NCBI GenBank assembly: GCA_041398785.1
Contig: JAWKUA010000010.1
Span: 174,053 to 238,052 of the forward strand
Direction of reading: 5' to 3'
Length of the DNA stretch: 64,000 bases
Source: Planctomycetaceae bacterium
Lineage (GTDB): Bacteria; Planctomycetota; Planctomycetia; Planctomycetales; Planctomycetaceae
Shown here piece by piece: positions 15,550 to 24,210 of the stretch (positions are counted from its first letter, which is position 1; each line of letters opens with the position of its first letter). A model generated the notes under the pieces. It ran no database searches. It was not told the DNA's origin and worked only from the letters and a program-made list of their open reading frames with translations. Both the position numbers and the translations under genes were made by a program.

Positions 15550-16098
15550 TTATCGATGCGAATCCAGGTCGATGTCCTGAAACCCCAGCAGTTCCAGCCA
15601 TTCCGGACTCGGCGGCACAACGGTCAGTCCGACGTAGGGAATTCGGCTCAGGTAGCCTCGCAGCCGCAAATAGTTTTCGCCGACGTCGCGAGCAAACGAA
15701 GTCGGATCAGAAAGTTCCGGCACCGTGCCGCGAGAAATGTTTCGCAGGCTGACAACGCGAACGACGACGACTTCCACGTTGGTTCCGAAGCCGGCAAATT
15801 GATCGTCGCCGGTACTTTCCACAACGTGCAGGTGGGCTCGCAGCATGTCGGCGTGTTCCCACATCGACGACGTCCCGCCGTGGACTCCCCGTCTTCCCGA
15901 CGAGATATCGGCGACTCCGACATAGATCGAAAAATACCCGTCGTCATCGGTGTTCGTGTTGACTCGCGTGCCGACACCCTGGCGCAGGTTCATGGCGGTT
16001 CCGGCCGCCGTAAACGATGTCAAATGGACGATCGCGCCTGCGCGGGGAATTCCACTGCGATGAACACGGCCGATCACCATCAGTCGGTGCGAATTCAC
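15550..16098 (-). CDS. Hypothetical protein with transthyretin-like N-terminal segment
   Basis: A 182-residue protein with no signal peptide or membrane helix. The first 70 residues (VIGRVHRSGIPRAGAIVHL, then GTRVNTNTDDDGYFSIYVG) look like a carboxypeptidase-regulatory/transthyretin-type beta sandwich, in which a value-added loop is followed by a TDxDGxFxI strand. The second half contains an alternating hydrophobic strand (VEVVVVRVVSL) and a helix ending YLRLRGYLSRIPYVG. The catalytic nature, if any, is not visible. It is transcribed in the same direction as the truncated glycosidase, 135 bases upstream of it. I do not recognise a named family. Base composition is like that of the neighbours. 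Confidence 0.55.
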   Translation of the reverse strand: MNSHRLMVIGRVHRSGIPRAGAIVHLTSFTAAGTAMNLRQGVGTRVNTNTDDDGYFSIYVGVADISSGRRGVHGGTSSMWEHADMLRAHLHVVESTGDDQFAGFGTNVEVVVVRVVSLRNISRGTVPELSDPTSFARDVGENYLRLRGYLSRIPYVGLTVVPPSPEWLELLGFQDIDLDSHR

Positions 16099-16558
16099 TT
16101 CGGCTCTCCTCTCCTGATGCCAGTCAAATCGCGACCCAAATGCGCTTGCGCGAGGCAGCTTCCTTCGGGCAACTTACGTGCCTGTTTTGATTTCACTCTC
16201 CGGATGTCCGGGATCATTTGTTTCGCTGCGACGTTCTCACGGAGCACAGTGTGCGGATGATGAACGGCAACGTGGGCGGATTCGGCCAATTCGAATTGCG
16301 GAATGGTCGCCGCTGTCACAAATTGTCCGTGCCACCCGCTGCGGCGGCTTGCTTCGTGCGCGGGCACGGCAATTGCTTGGACTCATTCTGTGTGTTGTTT
16401 TCGAGGTGACGGGAACGTCATTGCCCGATGTAAGTTGAATGCTGCCGGACGCGTGTTCGTGTGATTCATGCCGAATCACAGTGTGCGGGTCGTCTGCGGC
16501 GGTGTTTTCTTCGGCAGTGTTGTTTTCAGCAGTTGTGTTGAATGGTGAGGAGACTTGA
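16099..16558. other. Intergenic region with an inverted repeat before the baeRF gene
   Basis: No convincing gene is visible in this 460-base stretch between two divergent genes. A perfect seven-base inverted repeat (GTGATTC, five-base loop, GAATCAC) lies at 16461-16479, about 80 bases before the next start. The 70 bases after it repeat the word GTGTT(G)TTTTC and end in GAGGAGACTTG directly before the ATG at 16559, giving a strong ribosome-binding site. The inverted repeat may be an operator for the downstream stress-type cluster; this is inference. A 90-codon minus-strand frame here has no protein-like features. Confidence 0.4.
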
Positions 16559-17317
16559 ATGACAACGTGGACTCTTGTCGCCAATGAAACGCGGGCTCGC
16601 CTGTTTGCCTCTGACTTGTCACCTGATGATCTGACTCCAGTGCGCGATTTTTCCGCCAATGGTGCCGGACCGGAAGGTCGCTTTGCGGATGAGCTGCTTG
16701 AGTATCTGACGCTGGCTCAGAAGGAGGGCCGATTTCGTCAGCTTGCACTCGCGGCACCGTCCGGATTTTTGGATCTCCTGCGGTCGAATGCCGGGGATGA
16801 CCTGAGCAACACGATTTTTCGGGCAGTTGCCGAAGACCTGACCAACAATAGTCCCCAGGAAGTTGCCCGACAAATTCATGCACCGCTGTGGATCGTCGTC
16901 GCGGATCGCGCGCGTGCGCGAGTTCTGAAGCAGGAAGCGTGCGGCGGCGATCAGCTTGTGGAAGTCTGCGATCTGGTGTCCCCCAAGTCGCAGATGAAGC
17001 CGTCGGAGGCGCAGTCGGATCGTCCGGGCCGTTTTTCTTCAGGCGGCGGTCAGCGGGAAGTGCTGGAGCCGCGCACCGACTTTCGGCACAAGACCGCGGA
17101 AGACTTCGCTGTCCACGTTGTCGATTACCTTGACCATCTGCGAACCACCAGCAGCGTTCGACGGCTGATGATCGCCGCTCCGCCGCTGTTTCTGGGAGAA
17201 CTCAGAAAGAAGCTGACGCCACCAATCTCAAAACTGATCGAACGGGAAGTCGACAAGGAATGGACCAGCCTGTCGCTTCCGGAAATCGCACGCCGAGTGT
17301 TTGAATCCGGCGAGTGA
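16559..17317 (+). CDS. baeRF/host-attachment family protein, tandem domain
   Basis: A 252-residue soluble protein made of two related halves of the 'protein required for attachment to host cells'/baeRF family12 fold. The first half (TWTLVANETRARLFASD to LALAAPSGFLDLLRS) lacks the variable middle. The second half begins again with PLWIVVADRARARVLKQE and carries the complete pattern, including FRHKTAEDFAVHVVDYLDHL and RRLMIAAPPLFLGELRKKL. The family is related in fold to the eRF1 middle domain and is suspected to act on ribosomes or RNA under stress; the biochemical role is not established. The start is supported by GAGGAG six bases upstream. A lipoprotein cytochrome and a UspA gene follow on the same strand. 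Confidence 0.8.
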   Translation: MTTWTLVANETRARLFASDLSPDDLTPVRDFSANGAGPEGRFADELLEYLTLAQKEGRFRQLALAAPSGFLDLLRSNAGDDLSNTIFRAVAEDLTNNSPQEVARQIHAPLWIVVADRARARVLKQEACGGDQLVEVCDLVSPKSQMKPSEAQSDRPGRFSSGGGQREVLEPRTDFRHKTAEDFAVHVVDYLDHLRTTSSVRRLMIAAPPLFLGELRKKLTPPISKLIEREVDKEWTSLSLPEIARRVFESGE

Positions 17318-17359
17318 ATCGAATCGCCGGCGATCATTTCGATTTCAGGAGTTACCGCC

Positions 17360-17812
17360 ATGAAGATTCTGTCGCTCTTCCTTCCCGCTGTGTTGTGCGT
17401 CGTGCTGACCGGGTGTGAGGCCGGCCCAAAATCGGAAAAGGGCTTCACGCTTCCCGACGGCGATGCGGCTCAGGGACAGGAAACCTTCGTCGCACTCAAC
17501 TGCCATCACTGTCACACGGTTTCGGGTGTGGAGCTGCCGGAGCTGACCGAACCGGCAAGAACCGTCGTCCACCTTGGCGGAGAAGTCACGCGCATCAGAA
17601 CCTACGGCGAACTGGTGACTTCCATCATCAACCCGTCGCACAAGCTGGCTCCGGGATACAAACCTGAAGATGTTTCGGAACAGGGTGTGTCGAAGATGAC
17701 GAACTACAACGGAGTGATGACTGTCGAACAGCTCATCAACCTGGTAGCCTTTCTTCAGGCGCACTACAGGCTTCGGCCGTACGAACCGACCAACTACCCG
17801 ATGTACCTTTGA
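17360..17812 (+). CDS. Lipoprotein c-type cytochrome
   Basis: A 150-residue exported lipoprotein. The lipobox LTGC places the acylated cysteine at residue 19. One heme c site, CHHCH, is at residues 48-52. The distal ligand is probably the Met in SKMTNYNGVM (near 112), followed by the terminal helix LINLVAFLQAHY that packs against the N-terminal helix in class I cytochromes. The segment INPSHKLAPGY is typical of membrane-bound cytochrome c domains in respiratory complexes. It follows the baeRF gene by 42 bases with an AGGAG ribosome-binding site at 17348-17352, and precedes UspA. It likely carries electrons at the outer face of the cytoplasmic membrane; the partner oxidase or reductase is not encoded nearby. 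Confidence 0.88.
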   Translation: MKILSLFLPAVLCVVLTGCEAGPKSEKGFTLPDGDAAQGQETFVALNCHHCHTVSGVELPELTEPARTVVHLGGEVTRIRTYGELVTSIINPSHKLAPGYKPEDVSEQGVSKMTNYNGVMTVEQLINLVAFLQAHYRLRPYEPTNYPMYL

Positions 17813-17894
17813 CCAACAGGCGTCCGGGACGCCGGTACCGCGGCCGGAACAGGCGTTTGCGGACCAACTGATTTTTTCCAGGCGTGAAAAGGAC

Positions 17895-18314
17895 ATGACA
17901 ACCAGAATTCTTGTTCCCACCGACTTCTCTCCCTACGCGGCTGCCGCGGCCGACTACGCCGTCAGTCTTGCGGCGCATTCCAATGCGGAACTGCTGATTG
18001 CTCATGTCAAGCCATCGGCCGTGCTGCCACACTCGGAAGAGGACGTTGCGGATCCGCTGGAACCGGAACTTCATACGAAGCTTTCCGCCGTCGCCAGGAA
18101 TTCGGTCGGCGTAGCGGTGTCCCGGCGGTTTCTGCGCGGCAATCCGGTCGACGAACTTCTGAAACTTGCCAAAGAAACCGGCGTGCGGCAGATCGTCATG
18201 GGAACGCACGGACAGACAATGGCACCGGAGAAGGCAATCGGATCAATCGCGGAAGCGGTCCTGCTGCGAGCGACCTGCCGCGTGATTCTGGTGAAAGGTG
18301 AGACGCCGGCTTGA
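17895..18314 (+). CDS. Universal stress protein UspA family
   Basis: A 139-residue single-domain Usp. The N-terminal strand ILVPTDFSPYAAAAADYA contains the conserved aspartate of the nucleotide pocket. The phosphate loop is GTHGQTMAPEKAIGSIAEAV, fitting the G-x2-G-x(9-10)-G-S pattern of ATP-binding members, and the last strand is CRVILVKG. Length is standard. It is third in the plus-strand cluster with the baeRF protein and cytochrome, about 80 bases after the cytochrome stop, and converges on the response regulator gene. A role in stress or anaerobic survival is inferred from the family. Confidence 0.92.
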   Translation: MTTRILVPTDFSPYAAAAADYAVSLAAHSNAELLIAHVKPSAVLPHSEEDVADPLEPELHTKLSAVARNSVGVAVSRRFLRGNPVDELLKLAKETGVRQIVMGTHGQTMAPEKAIGSIAEAVLLRATCRVILVKGETPA

Positions 18315-18389
18315 ACCGTGCCGTGCGGATCGTCGCTCCACCACCCGTCTTTCGGCCAGCTTTGGGAAGCGGCGGAGGCCCGACTTCCG

Positions 18390-18833
18390 TCAGATATCCC
18401 AGTCGCGCAGGAACCGCACGTGGCGTTCCAGTTCTGACCGCAGCAGCATCGCCCGGTCGATCGCGTGCGGCAGTTCGCTCATCGCGAATGGCTTGGCAAG
18501 AGCGACACAGCGTTCGGCAGAGGAGGCCGCGGAATCTTCAAACGCGTTTTCCGTCACAAAGACGGCGGCCACGGGATGCCAGCGGCGAATTACCGAAACC
18601 GCCACGGTTCCGGACATTCCCGGCAGAATGACGTCTGTGATCACCAGATCCGGCCGTGACTTCTGCGACAGGCGAACAAGTTCCTCGCCGTCCGCCACCA
18701 GGATGACGACTTCGTAGCCAAGGTGTGGCAGAACTCGGGCGAAATACTGCCGAAGTTCGTACTCGTCGTCCGCCACAGCGATCCGCAGCCGTCTGCCATC
18801 CGATGCGCTGTCCAGCACGTCTGACATCGCCAT
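18390..18833 (-). CDS. Response regulator receiver protein
   Basis: A 147-residue stand-alone receiver domain. The acidic pair is in IAVADDEYELRQYF (D22, D23), the phosphoacceptor is D67 in LVITDVILPGMSG, the switch threonine is in AVFVTENAF, and the conserved lysine is in ALAKPFAMSEL. No output domain follows; the C-terminal helix (LRSELERHVRFLRDWDI) is the only addition. The open frame extends far upstream, but the added sequence belongs to another frame of the histidine kinase remnant. Starts at 18833 (MAMSD) and 18827 (MSDVL) are both possible. A histidine kinase remnant lies 58 bases upstream on the same strand, so this regulator was probably paired with a kinase that is now broken. Confidence 0.85.
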   Translation of the reverse strand: MAMSDVLDSASDGRRLRIAVADDEYELRQYFARVLPHLGYEVVILVADGEELVRLSQKSRPDLVITDVILPGMSGTVAVSVIRRWHPVAAVFVTENAFEDSAASSAERCVALAKPFAMSELPHAIDRAMLLRSELERHVRFLRDWDI

Positions 18834-18891
18834 CCCCACCGTCGCCGGAAGCCGGCCCGAGGGACAATCGTGTTGCGGCGGACAGCAGTGG

Positions 18892-19289
18892 TCAGCGTGC
18901 AATCGGTTGGCGGCTTCGGAACGTCTTCGCCTGTGACAAAACAATTTCCACGCCCGAGGTCGGCGAATTCCCGGCGGAAAACCGTCCTCCGTGGGCATCG
19001 ACAATCTGCTCGGCAATTGCCATGCCAGGACACGTTCCAAGCCGTTTCGTTGTGAAGAATGGTCCGAAAATGCTGTCCGTCTGCTGAAGATTCGGCCCGG
19101 GACCGCTGTCGCGTATCGAAATCTGAACGGCTGGCTGTGAACCAATCGGAACGTCTCTGCCTTCCACGTCGATGCGTCCCGGATTCGGACGCGCCAAAAC
19201 CGCGTTCTCCAAGATTCTCGAAACTCCTGGCCAATTCGCGGGGCGTCGATGTCACAGTATGAGTCATCAGACCGCACATGTTGCGACAA
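18892..19289 (-). pseudogene. Histidine kinase remnant (HATPase part, frameshifted)
   Basis: The intact frame 18892-19212 encodes the C-terminal ATP-binding part of a sensor kinase: ENAVLARPNPGRIDVEG (N-box), ISIRDSGPGPN (G1), IFGPFFTTKRLGT (F-box), MAIAEQIVDAHGGRFSA (after G2). The G2 box reads GTCPGMA instead of GTGLGLA and is degenerate. Upstream codons in a neighbouring frame (SYCDIDAPRIGQEFRES, ending near 19216) continue the same domain, so one base has been lost near 19214. Nothing resembling a sensor or H-box region is found further upstream; about 95 bases beyond lies a dispersed repeat element (19384-19505). The gene is most likely dead, leaving the receiver gene as an orphan. Confidence 0.6.
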
Positions 19290-19383
19290 CTCGATCGGCT
19301 CATCGGCTGGGTGATATCGGAGCTGCCCAGTTCTGCCGCCGGAACCTCCACGGCGCGGGACAGCGCTGTCATCGTGCGACGCG

Positions 19384-19505
19384 TTTGGAGTGCGACGACT
19401 GGTCGTCGTTTTGCTTTTTCACTCCACATCGAAATCCAAAGCGATGCTGGATCACCGCAGTCCAATCCGAAATCCAAAGCGATGCTGGATCATCGCAGTC
19501 CAAAG
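19384..19505. repeat. Dispersed palindromic element A, copy 1, with 38-bp internal duplication
   Basis: The element begins TTTGGAGTGCGACGACTGGT and ends with CGCAGTCCAAAG, giving near-inverted termini (TTTGGAGTGCG against CGCACTCCAAA in other copies). Inside, a 38-base unit starting GAAATCCAAAGCGATGCTGG occurs twice (19431-19468 and 19469-19505) with one mismatch in the aligned part. Further copies in opposite orientation lie at 60546-60672 and 60755-60880, and the start of another at 63979. It sits just upstream of the histidine kinase remnant. No protein is encoded. Confidence 0.7.
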
Positions 19506-19564
19506 CATCGCTCGTGGTTTGTCTGGCGTCGTTGGAGGAACGCAGACGTGCGACCCGAATGTCG

Positions 19565-21037
19565 CTACGGGACGACGTGGACCATCATCAGGTCGTGCCC
19601 TTCGCCTCCCAGCCAGTTCGTGTGGCCGACGACGACGATCTTGTTGCCGGATTTCAGAATTCCCTGATCGAGCCCCCACTGAACCACGAACTGTAGCAGC
19701 GCGTCGGCCGACTGTCGCACAAGCTTGCTCTGAATCGAAGTGACTCCCCAGTACAGGCACATTCGTCGAACGGTGTCTTCGCGGTGAGTTACCGCCAGGA
19801 CAGGCACCTTTCCTCGCTGGCGCGACAGCGCCAGAGCCGTGCGGCCGGAACTGGTGGCGATCACGATCAGATCGGCGTTCAGTTGATTCGCGACGGCGGT
19901 GGCTCCCAGGGTCACGGCTTCGGTGATCGGGTTGGCTCGCCGCGATTCGTGGGTGATTCCTTCGTGATCGGGCGGGACAACAAACGGTTCGGCCTGTTCG
20001 GCGATCTTTTCCATCATGCGAACACAGGCGACCGGATTGACGCCGATCGCGGTTTCTCCCGACAGCATGACGGCATCCGTACCGTCGATGACCGCGTTGG
20101 CGACGTCGCTGACTTCGGCGCGAGTGGGCAGGTCGTTGTTCTGCATGCTGTCCAGCATCTGGGTCGCCGTGATGACGGGTATTCGAGCGTGGTTGCAGCG
20201 TCGGATGATTTCCTTCTGCAGGATCGGAACCCGGCTGATTTCCGCTTCGACACCCAGATCGCCGCGAGCCACCATGACGGCGTCGGCCGCGCCCAGAATG
20301 TTATCCAGATCAGTGATCGCTTCGCGTTTTTCGATCTTGGCGACCACCACCGGCGGAAACGCCGGCTGATGAGATTCGATCAGTTTCCGCAGTTGATCGA
20401 TGTCGGAAGCCCGTCGCACGAAACTCAGGCCGATGAAATCCAGCCGGTTGTCGATCGCCCACTTCAGATCGTCCTGATCCTTTTCCGTGATCCCCGGAGT
20501 GCTTAGCGCGACGCCGGGCAGGTTGACTCCCTGGCGACTGCGAATCACGCCCGGTTCTGCCACCAGGCACGAGACCGAACTTCCGTCTTCGGCCTTTTGA
20601 GTCACCAGCATCGACACGGTGCCGTCCGCCAGCAGAATTCTGTCGCCCTGATCGACATCGTCGATCAGGCGATCGTAGGTACACGTCAGATCGGTCGGCA
20701 CGGACGATTCCACGCCGCGAACGAAGCGAAAGATGCTGTCGTTCTGACACATGACTTCGCCGCCGGGAATTTCGCCCAGACGAATCTTCGGCCCGGAAAG
20801 ATCGCCCAGAACTCCCGCGGGAATCGCCAGCGCCGAAGACACTCGACGGATGCGCTGCAGAATTTCGAAAAGCTGCTCGTGGCTGCCGTGAGCAAAGTTC
20901 AGCCGGAAAATGTCGACTCCCGCCAGGACCAGTCGCCGCAAAGTGTCCTCATTCTCACTGGCGGGACCGACGGTCGCGATGATCCGCGTTTTTGCGAGCT
21001 TGCGAATCTGCAGAGGAACATTCGGAGGAGGCGACAT
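19565..21037 (-). CDS. pyk: Pyruvate kinase
   Basis: A 490-residue glycolytic enzyme that transfers phosphate from phosphoenolpyruvate to ADP. Visible motifs are TRIIATVGPASENEDTLRRL and FRLNFAHGSHEQL at the N-terminus, the B-domain region, the active-site segment PPVVVAKIEKREAITDLDNI containing the catalytic lysine, and GAADAVMVARGDLGVE for metal binding, then TQMLDSM and the C-terminal allosteric domain ending at NWLGGEGHDLMMVHVVP. The start MSPPPNVPLQIRKLAKTRII is supported by GGAG about nine bases upstream (CTCC on the plus strand at 21027-21030 region). Length and order are normal. It stands alone, with a small conserved gene 44 bases upstream on the same strand. Confidence 0.97.
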   Translation of the reverse strand: MSPPPNVPLQIRKLAKTRIIATVGPASENEDTLRRLVLAGVDIFRLNFAHGSHEQLFEILQRIRRVSSALAIPAGVLGDLSGPKIRLGEIPGGEVMCQNDSIFRFVRGVESSVPTDLTCTYDRLIDDVDQGDRILLADGTVSMLVTQKAEDGSSVSCLVAEPGVIRSRQGVNLPGVALSTPGITEKDQDDLKWAIDNRLDFIGLSFVRRASDIDQLRKLIESHQPAFPPVVVAKIEKREAITDLDNILGAADAVMVARGDLGVEAEISRVPILQKEIIRRCNHARIPVITATQMLDSMQNNDLPTRAEVSDVANAVIDGTDAVMLSGETAIGVNPVACVRMMEKIAEQAEPFVVPPDHEGITHESRRANPITEAVTLGATAVANQLNADLIVIATSSGRTALALSRQRGKVPVLAVTHREDTVRRMCLYWGVTSIQSKLVRQSADALLQFVVQWGLDQGILKSGNKIVVVGHTNWLGGEGHDLMMVHVVP

Positions 21038-21081
21038 GGCGGACTTTCGAAAACTCCGGGAATTATCGGGATCCGGCGCGA

Positions 21082-21387
21082 CTAAAGATGTACGGGAACA
21101 AACCGTTCCAGTTCTCCCGGCCGGGCCGTCGCGGGCGGTTCGATCCAGGGAATGTCTCGGCCTGCGTCATGGTATTTCTTTACGAAGGCTTTGAATTGCC
21201 TTGTGATCGCCATCAGAATCTCTCGCTCGCCGGTGCCGGCGACTTCGATTCCTTCAAGATTCGCCACACGACCGCAACGCCGTCCGTTTTCGTCGGCAAC
21301 ACTCAGAATCACATGGCAGTTAAACACCGGAACCGGGTCCGGCGAGTTGACGGGAAGCTGCGGCAGCGGAGAATGACTGTCGTTCAT
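21082..21387 (-). CDS. Small conserved hypothetical protein
   Basis: A 101-residue soluble protein with an alternating strand (VFNCHVILSVADENG), a second strand with a short turn (CGRVANLEGIEVAGTGERE) and one amphipathic helix (ILMAITRQFKAFVKKYHDAG), ending in a proline-rich tail IPWIEPPATARPGELERF. The strand-strand-helix layout resembles HicB-like or DUF1902-type folds, but no signature residue settles it. It is 44 bases upstream of pyruvate kinase on the same strand and may be co-transcribed with it. There is no signal peptide. Function unknown. Confidence 0.6.
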   Translation of the reverse strand: MNDSHSPLPQLPVNSPDPVPVFNCHVILSVADENGRRCGRVANLEGIEVAGTGEREILMAITRQFKAFVKKYHDAGRDIPWIEPPATARPGELERFVPVHL

Positions 21388-21642
21388 CGTGCGGACTGCA
21401 TGAGTAGAAGGGCGGCGCGGCGACCGGTAGGATGTTCGTGACCAGGGTACCGGTTCAGGCGAGAAACCGGTGGAAGTCTTCCATTGTGGACAAAGTGACG
21501 AGTCCCATCCGTCGGTGATTTTCGGAGACGCGTCGCCCCGTCCTCTGCAATAACTGGTAACAACTCATCGGCTGCACGCTTTAGCTGCGTCAGTGACAAC
21601 GGTATCAGCGACGGCTGTGCCAACGTTTCACGGAGAATAACA

Positions 21643-22748
21643 ATGCTGCGACTTTCCTACACGCTGGTTCTCAGCGGCCTGCTGCTGGCAGGTTCACCGA
21701 CGTTTGCCGACGACTCATCCATCGTCGACATGCGAAACAAGGCATTTCAGTTTCTGAAACTGACTCAAAACGCTGACGGGTCCTGGACCAGTGACAAGAT
21801 GGTGGGAATCACCGGCCTGGTCACCGCAGCTCTGCTGAATTCCGGCCGACCCGTCGATGACCCTCAGGTCGCCGCGGGGCTGAAACATCTGGAAAGCCAC
21901 ATTAAGCCCGATGGAGGCATCTACGCCGTCGGGAGTCTGCACCGAAACTATGAAACATGCATCACGGTGCTGGCGTTTTCGGCAGCCAATAAAGACGGTC
22001 GCTATGCGGACGCCATCAGTCATGCCGAAGAGTTTCTGAAGGGACTGCAGTGGGACCAGGGAGAAGGCATCGAATCCTCCGATCCGGCCTGGGAGGCGGC
22101 GGTTACGGTTCTCACCAGCGTCCCGACATGTCCAACACGCAGTATCTGGTTGAAGCACTGAAGGAAGCCGGCGTCAAAGAAGACGACCCCGCCATGAAGA
22201 ACGTGCTGGTGTTTCTGTCACGGTCGCAGAACCTGGAATCAGAATTCAACACCACACAGTTTGCCGGAAAAATCAACGACGGTGGCTTCTACTACACACC
22301 GGCAGCCGGTGGCGATTCGAAGGCCGGCACCACCGACAATGGCGGCCTGCGATCCTACGCCAGCATGACGTACGCGGGGCTGAAGAGTCTGATCTACGCC
22401 GGACTGGATCGTGATGACCAGCGAGTCATAGCCGCGACGGAGTGGATTCGTCGTCACTATTCGCTGGCGGAAAATCCGGGGATGGGACAGCAGGGACTGT
22501 TCTACTACTTTCACACGTTCGCCAAAACGATGAACACGCTGGGTGAAGATGAGTTCGCCGACGCGTCCGGGACTCGTCACAACTGGCGACATGAACTGAT
22601 CGAACGCCTGGCCACACTGCAGCAGGCCAATGGAAGCTGGTCGAATCCGGCCGATCGGTGGCAGGAAGGGGATCCGAACCTGGTAACCGCCTACTGCCTG
22701 CTGGCACTCAGCCAATGCGAACTGAAGTCACCCGGCGAAGAGAATTAG
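21643..22748 (+). CDS. Secreted prenyltransferase/squalene-oxidase-repeat protein, frameshifted
   Basis: Two overlapping frames encode one protein of about 368 residues. The first (21643 to about 22093) has a signal peptide (MLRLSYTLVLSGLLLAGSPTF) and alpha/alpha-barrel repeats such as LKLTQNADGSWTSDKMVGIT and GLKHLESHIKPDGGIYAVG. It derails at DPAW, where GGGG has become GGG at 22090-22093. The second frame resumes with GGGGYGSHQRPDMSNTQYLV and runs to 22748, with repeats ATLQQANGSWSNP and PNLVTAYCLLALSQCEL. These QxxxGSW repeats are those of terpene cyclases and related toroids; the planctomycete secreted members have no known catalytic role. GGAGA at 21630-21634 supports the start. The lost G is in a homopolymer, so a sequencing error is quite possible. 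Confidence 0.75.
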
Positions 22749-22861
22749 CCGCCGTCGGCTGTTACGCGTGATTCTGAATTGCGGTTGTTTGGCGGTCCAC
22801 CGTCCGTCCGTTTTGTCCTGGCCGAGGTTCGCCGGCCGGTTGTTCTGTTCGAGTGATTCCC

Positions 22862-23617
22862 ATGCCCGTCGACAAGTCCGGTACACGCGTTCGCCAGATG
22901 TTTGGCGAAATCGCCGGGCGCTATGATTTCATGAATCACTTTCTGTCCGCCGGAACCGATATGTACTGGCGGCGGAAAACCGTTCGGTCCGTTCGGCCCT
23001 CCGGCGACGCTCCCATTCTGGACGTCTGCACCGGTACAGGAGATCTGGCGTTCGCCTGGCGCAAAGCCGCGCGATCGGATGCACAGATTCTCGCGACCGA
23101 CTTTACTCACGGAATGCTGGAACGAGCCGAACGAAAACGCGGCTCGCGCGACATCATCTTCATGGAAGCGGATACTCAGGGACTGCCGTTTCCCGACGAT
23201 ACGTTTCAGATCGTTTCGGTGGCGTTCGGTCTCAGAAACGTCAGCAGCACCATCGGCGGGCTGGAAGAAATGACTCGCGTCGCCATGCCCGGCGGACGCG
23301 TTGTTGTGCTGGAATTTTCGCTGCCCGACAACCGAATCGTCAGCAGCGCCTACCAGTGGTACTTCCGCAATATCCTGCCGAAGCTCGGTCACCTGCTGAC
23401 GCGCAACAGCCACGCCGCCTATGAATACCTGCCCCAGTCGGTGTCCGAGTTTCCCGACGGAGAACAGCTCACGCAGCTCATGGAAGAAGCCGGACTGGAA
23501 CGCACGGCGTTCCAACCGCTGACCGGCGGCATTGCCACGCTGTACATCGGCCACAAACCCTCACAATCGGAACCCCGCGTGGTTTCGGAAACCGCAAAGT
23601 CAAAACATGCCGTTTGA
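22862..23617 (+). CDS. menG: Demethylmenaquinone/ubiquinone methyltransferase
   Basis: A 251-residue class I SAM methyltransferase of the UbiE/MenG family, acting in the last step of menaquinone synthesis. Signatures are RVRQMFGEIAGRYDFMNHFL followed by SAGTDMYWRR, then the SAM loop ILDVCTGTGDLAFAW, and FGLRNVSSTIGGLEEMTRV with GGRVVVLEFSLPDN. The C-terminal LTGGIATLYIGHKP is also typical. The first codon could be GTG at 22853, but MPVDKSGTRVR at 22862 begins closer to the conserved block. No obvious Shine-Dalgarno is seen. The neighbouring genes are not quinone genes, so it stands alone. Planctomycetes use menaquinone, which favours MenG over UbiE. Confidence 0.93.
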   Translation: MPVDKSGTRVRQMFGEIAGRYDFMNHFLSAGTDMYWRRKTVRSVRPSGDAPILDVCTGTGDLAFAWRKAARSDAQILATDFTHGMLERAERKRGSRDIIFMEADTQGLPFPDDTFQIVSVAFGLRNVSSTIGGLEEMTRVAMPGGRVVVLEFSLPDNRIVSSAYQWYFRNILPKLGHLLTRNSHAAYEYLPQSVSEFPDGEQLTQLMEEAGLERTAFQPLTGGIATLYIGHKPSQSEPRVVSETAKSKHAV

Positions 23618-23730
23618 CTTTTGAAGGATTGACACAGGGTGACCGCTCCCGGCATCTTCAATCGCAGTCACTGCGTTTTCAGAAGATCACCGCGACGTGC
23701 AGTGTGCGCGGCTAGCAAGGGGGAAAAAAC

Positions 23731-24210
23731 ATGTCTGTCCGATTTCGATTGTGTCTGCTGGCATGGATTGCAGTCGTCGCCGTCAGCAAACTTGCCGGCG
23801 CGGAAGTGTTTGAGTTCGATTCCGGGTTCAAGATGGAAATCACACCCGCGGAAAAACTGCCGCTGGCTGACGAAGCCGCAGAAGCAGCAGCGGACGGTGA
23901 CGAAGCCGTCGACGCCGAAAAGTGCGGCCATCAGGTCGCCGCCAAAGCTCAGGCCTACAAAAAGATCTACGACGCCATCCCGTTCAATCGAGCGGAGTAC
24001 AACGTCAACCCGTCCTATCGTCACGACACCACGATGGAACTGCTGACCGGGAATGCCCGCCATCAGACCACCGTGCAGCACATCACACCGCGACTTCCGG
24101 TTCGCCGGACCGGGCCGATCAACGCGATTCCGTATCGCTACAACAATCCGAACTACGGCCTGAACTACTACTTCTACTTCCCGTACTGGAACGCCCGCGG
24201 CATCTATTGA
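23731..24210 (+). CDS. Secreted hypothetical protein
   Basis: A 159-residue exported protein with a cleavable signal (LCLLAWIAVVAVSKLAGAEV). The mature part starts acidic (EAAEAAADGDEAVDAEK) and ends Tyr/Asn-rich (YRYNNPNYGLNYYFYFPYW). It contains one cysteine (EKCGHQ) and one conserved-looking stretch KIYDAIPFNRAEYNVNPSYR. A strong ribosome-binding site AAGGGGG lies nine bases before the ATG. I recognise no family, and it resembles the many small secreted proteins of planctomycetes with aromatic tails, perhaps envelope-associated. A 113-base gap separates it from menG. Confidence 0.65.
   Translation: MSVRFRLCLLAWIAVVAVSKLAGAEVFEFDSGFKMEITPAEKLPLADEAAEAAADGDEAVDAEKCGHQVAAKAQAYKKIYDAIPFNRAEYNVNPSYRHDTTMELLTGNARHQTTVQHITPRLPVRRTGPINAIPYRYNNPNYGLNYYFYFPYWNARGIY

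Noticed and set aside
16095..16367. 90-codon minus-strand ORF upstream of the transthyretin-like gene
   Set aside because: No domain, poor ribosome-binding context and composition typical of non-coding sequence; it lies in the divergent regulatory region.
19384..19505. CRISPR array, considered because of the 38-bp direct duplication
   Set aside because: Only two units with no spacer between them, and the whole is a copy of a dispersed palindromic element.
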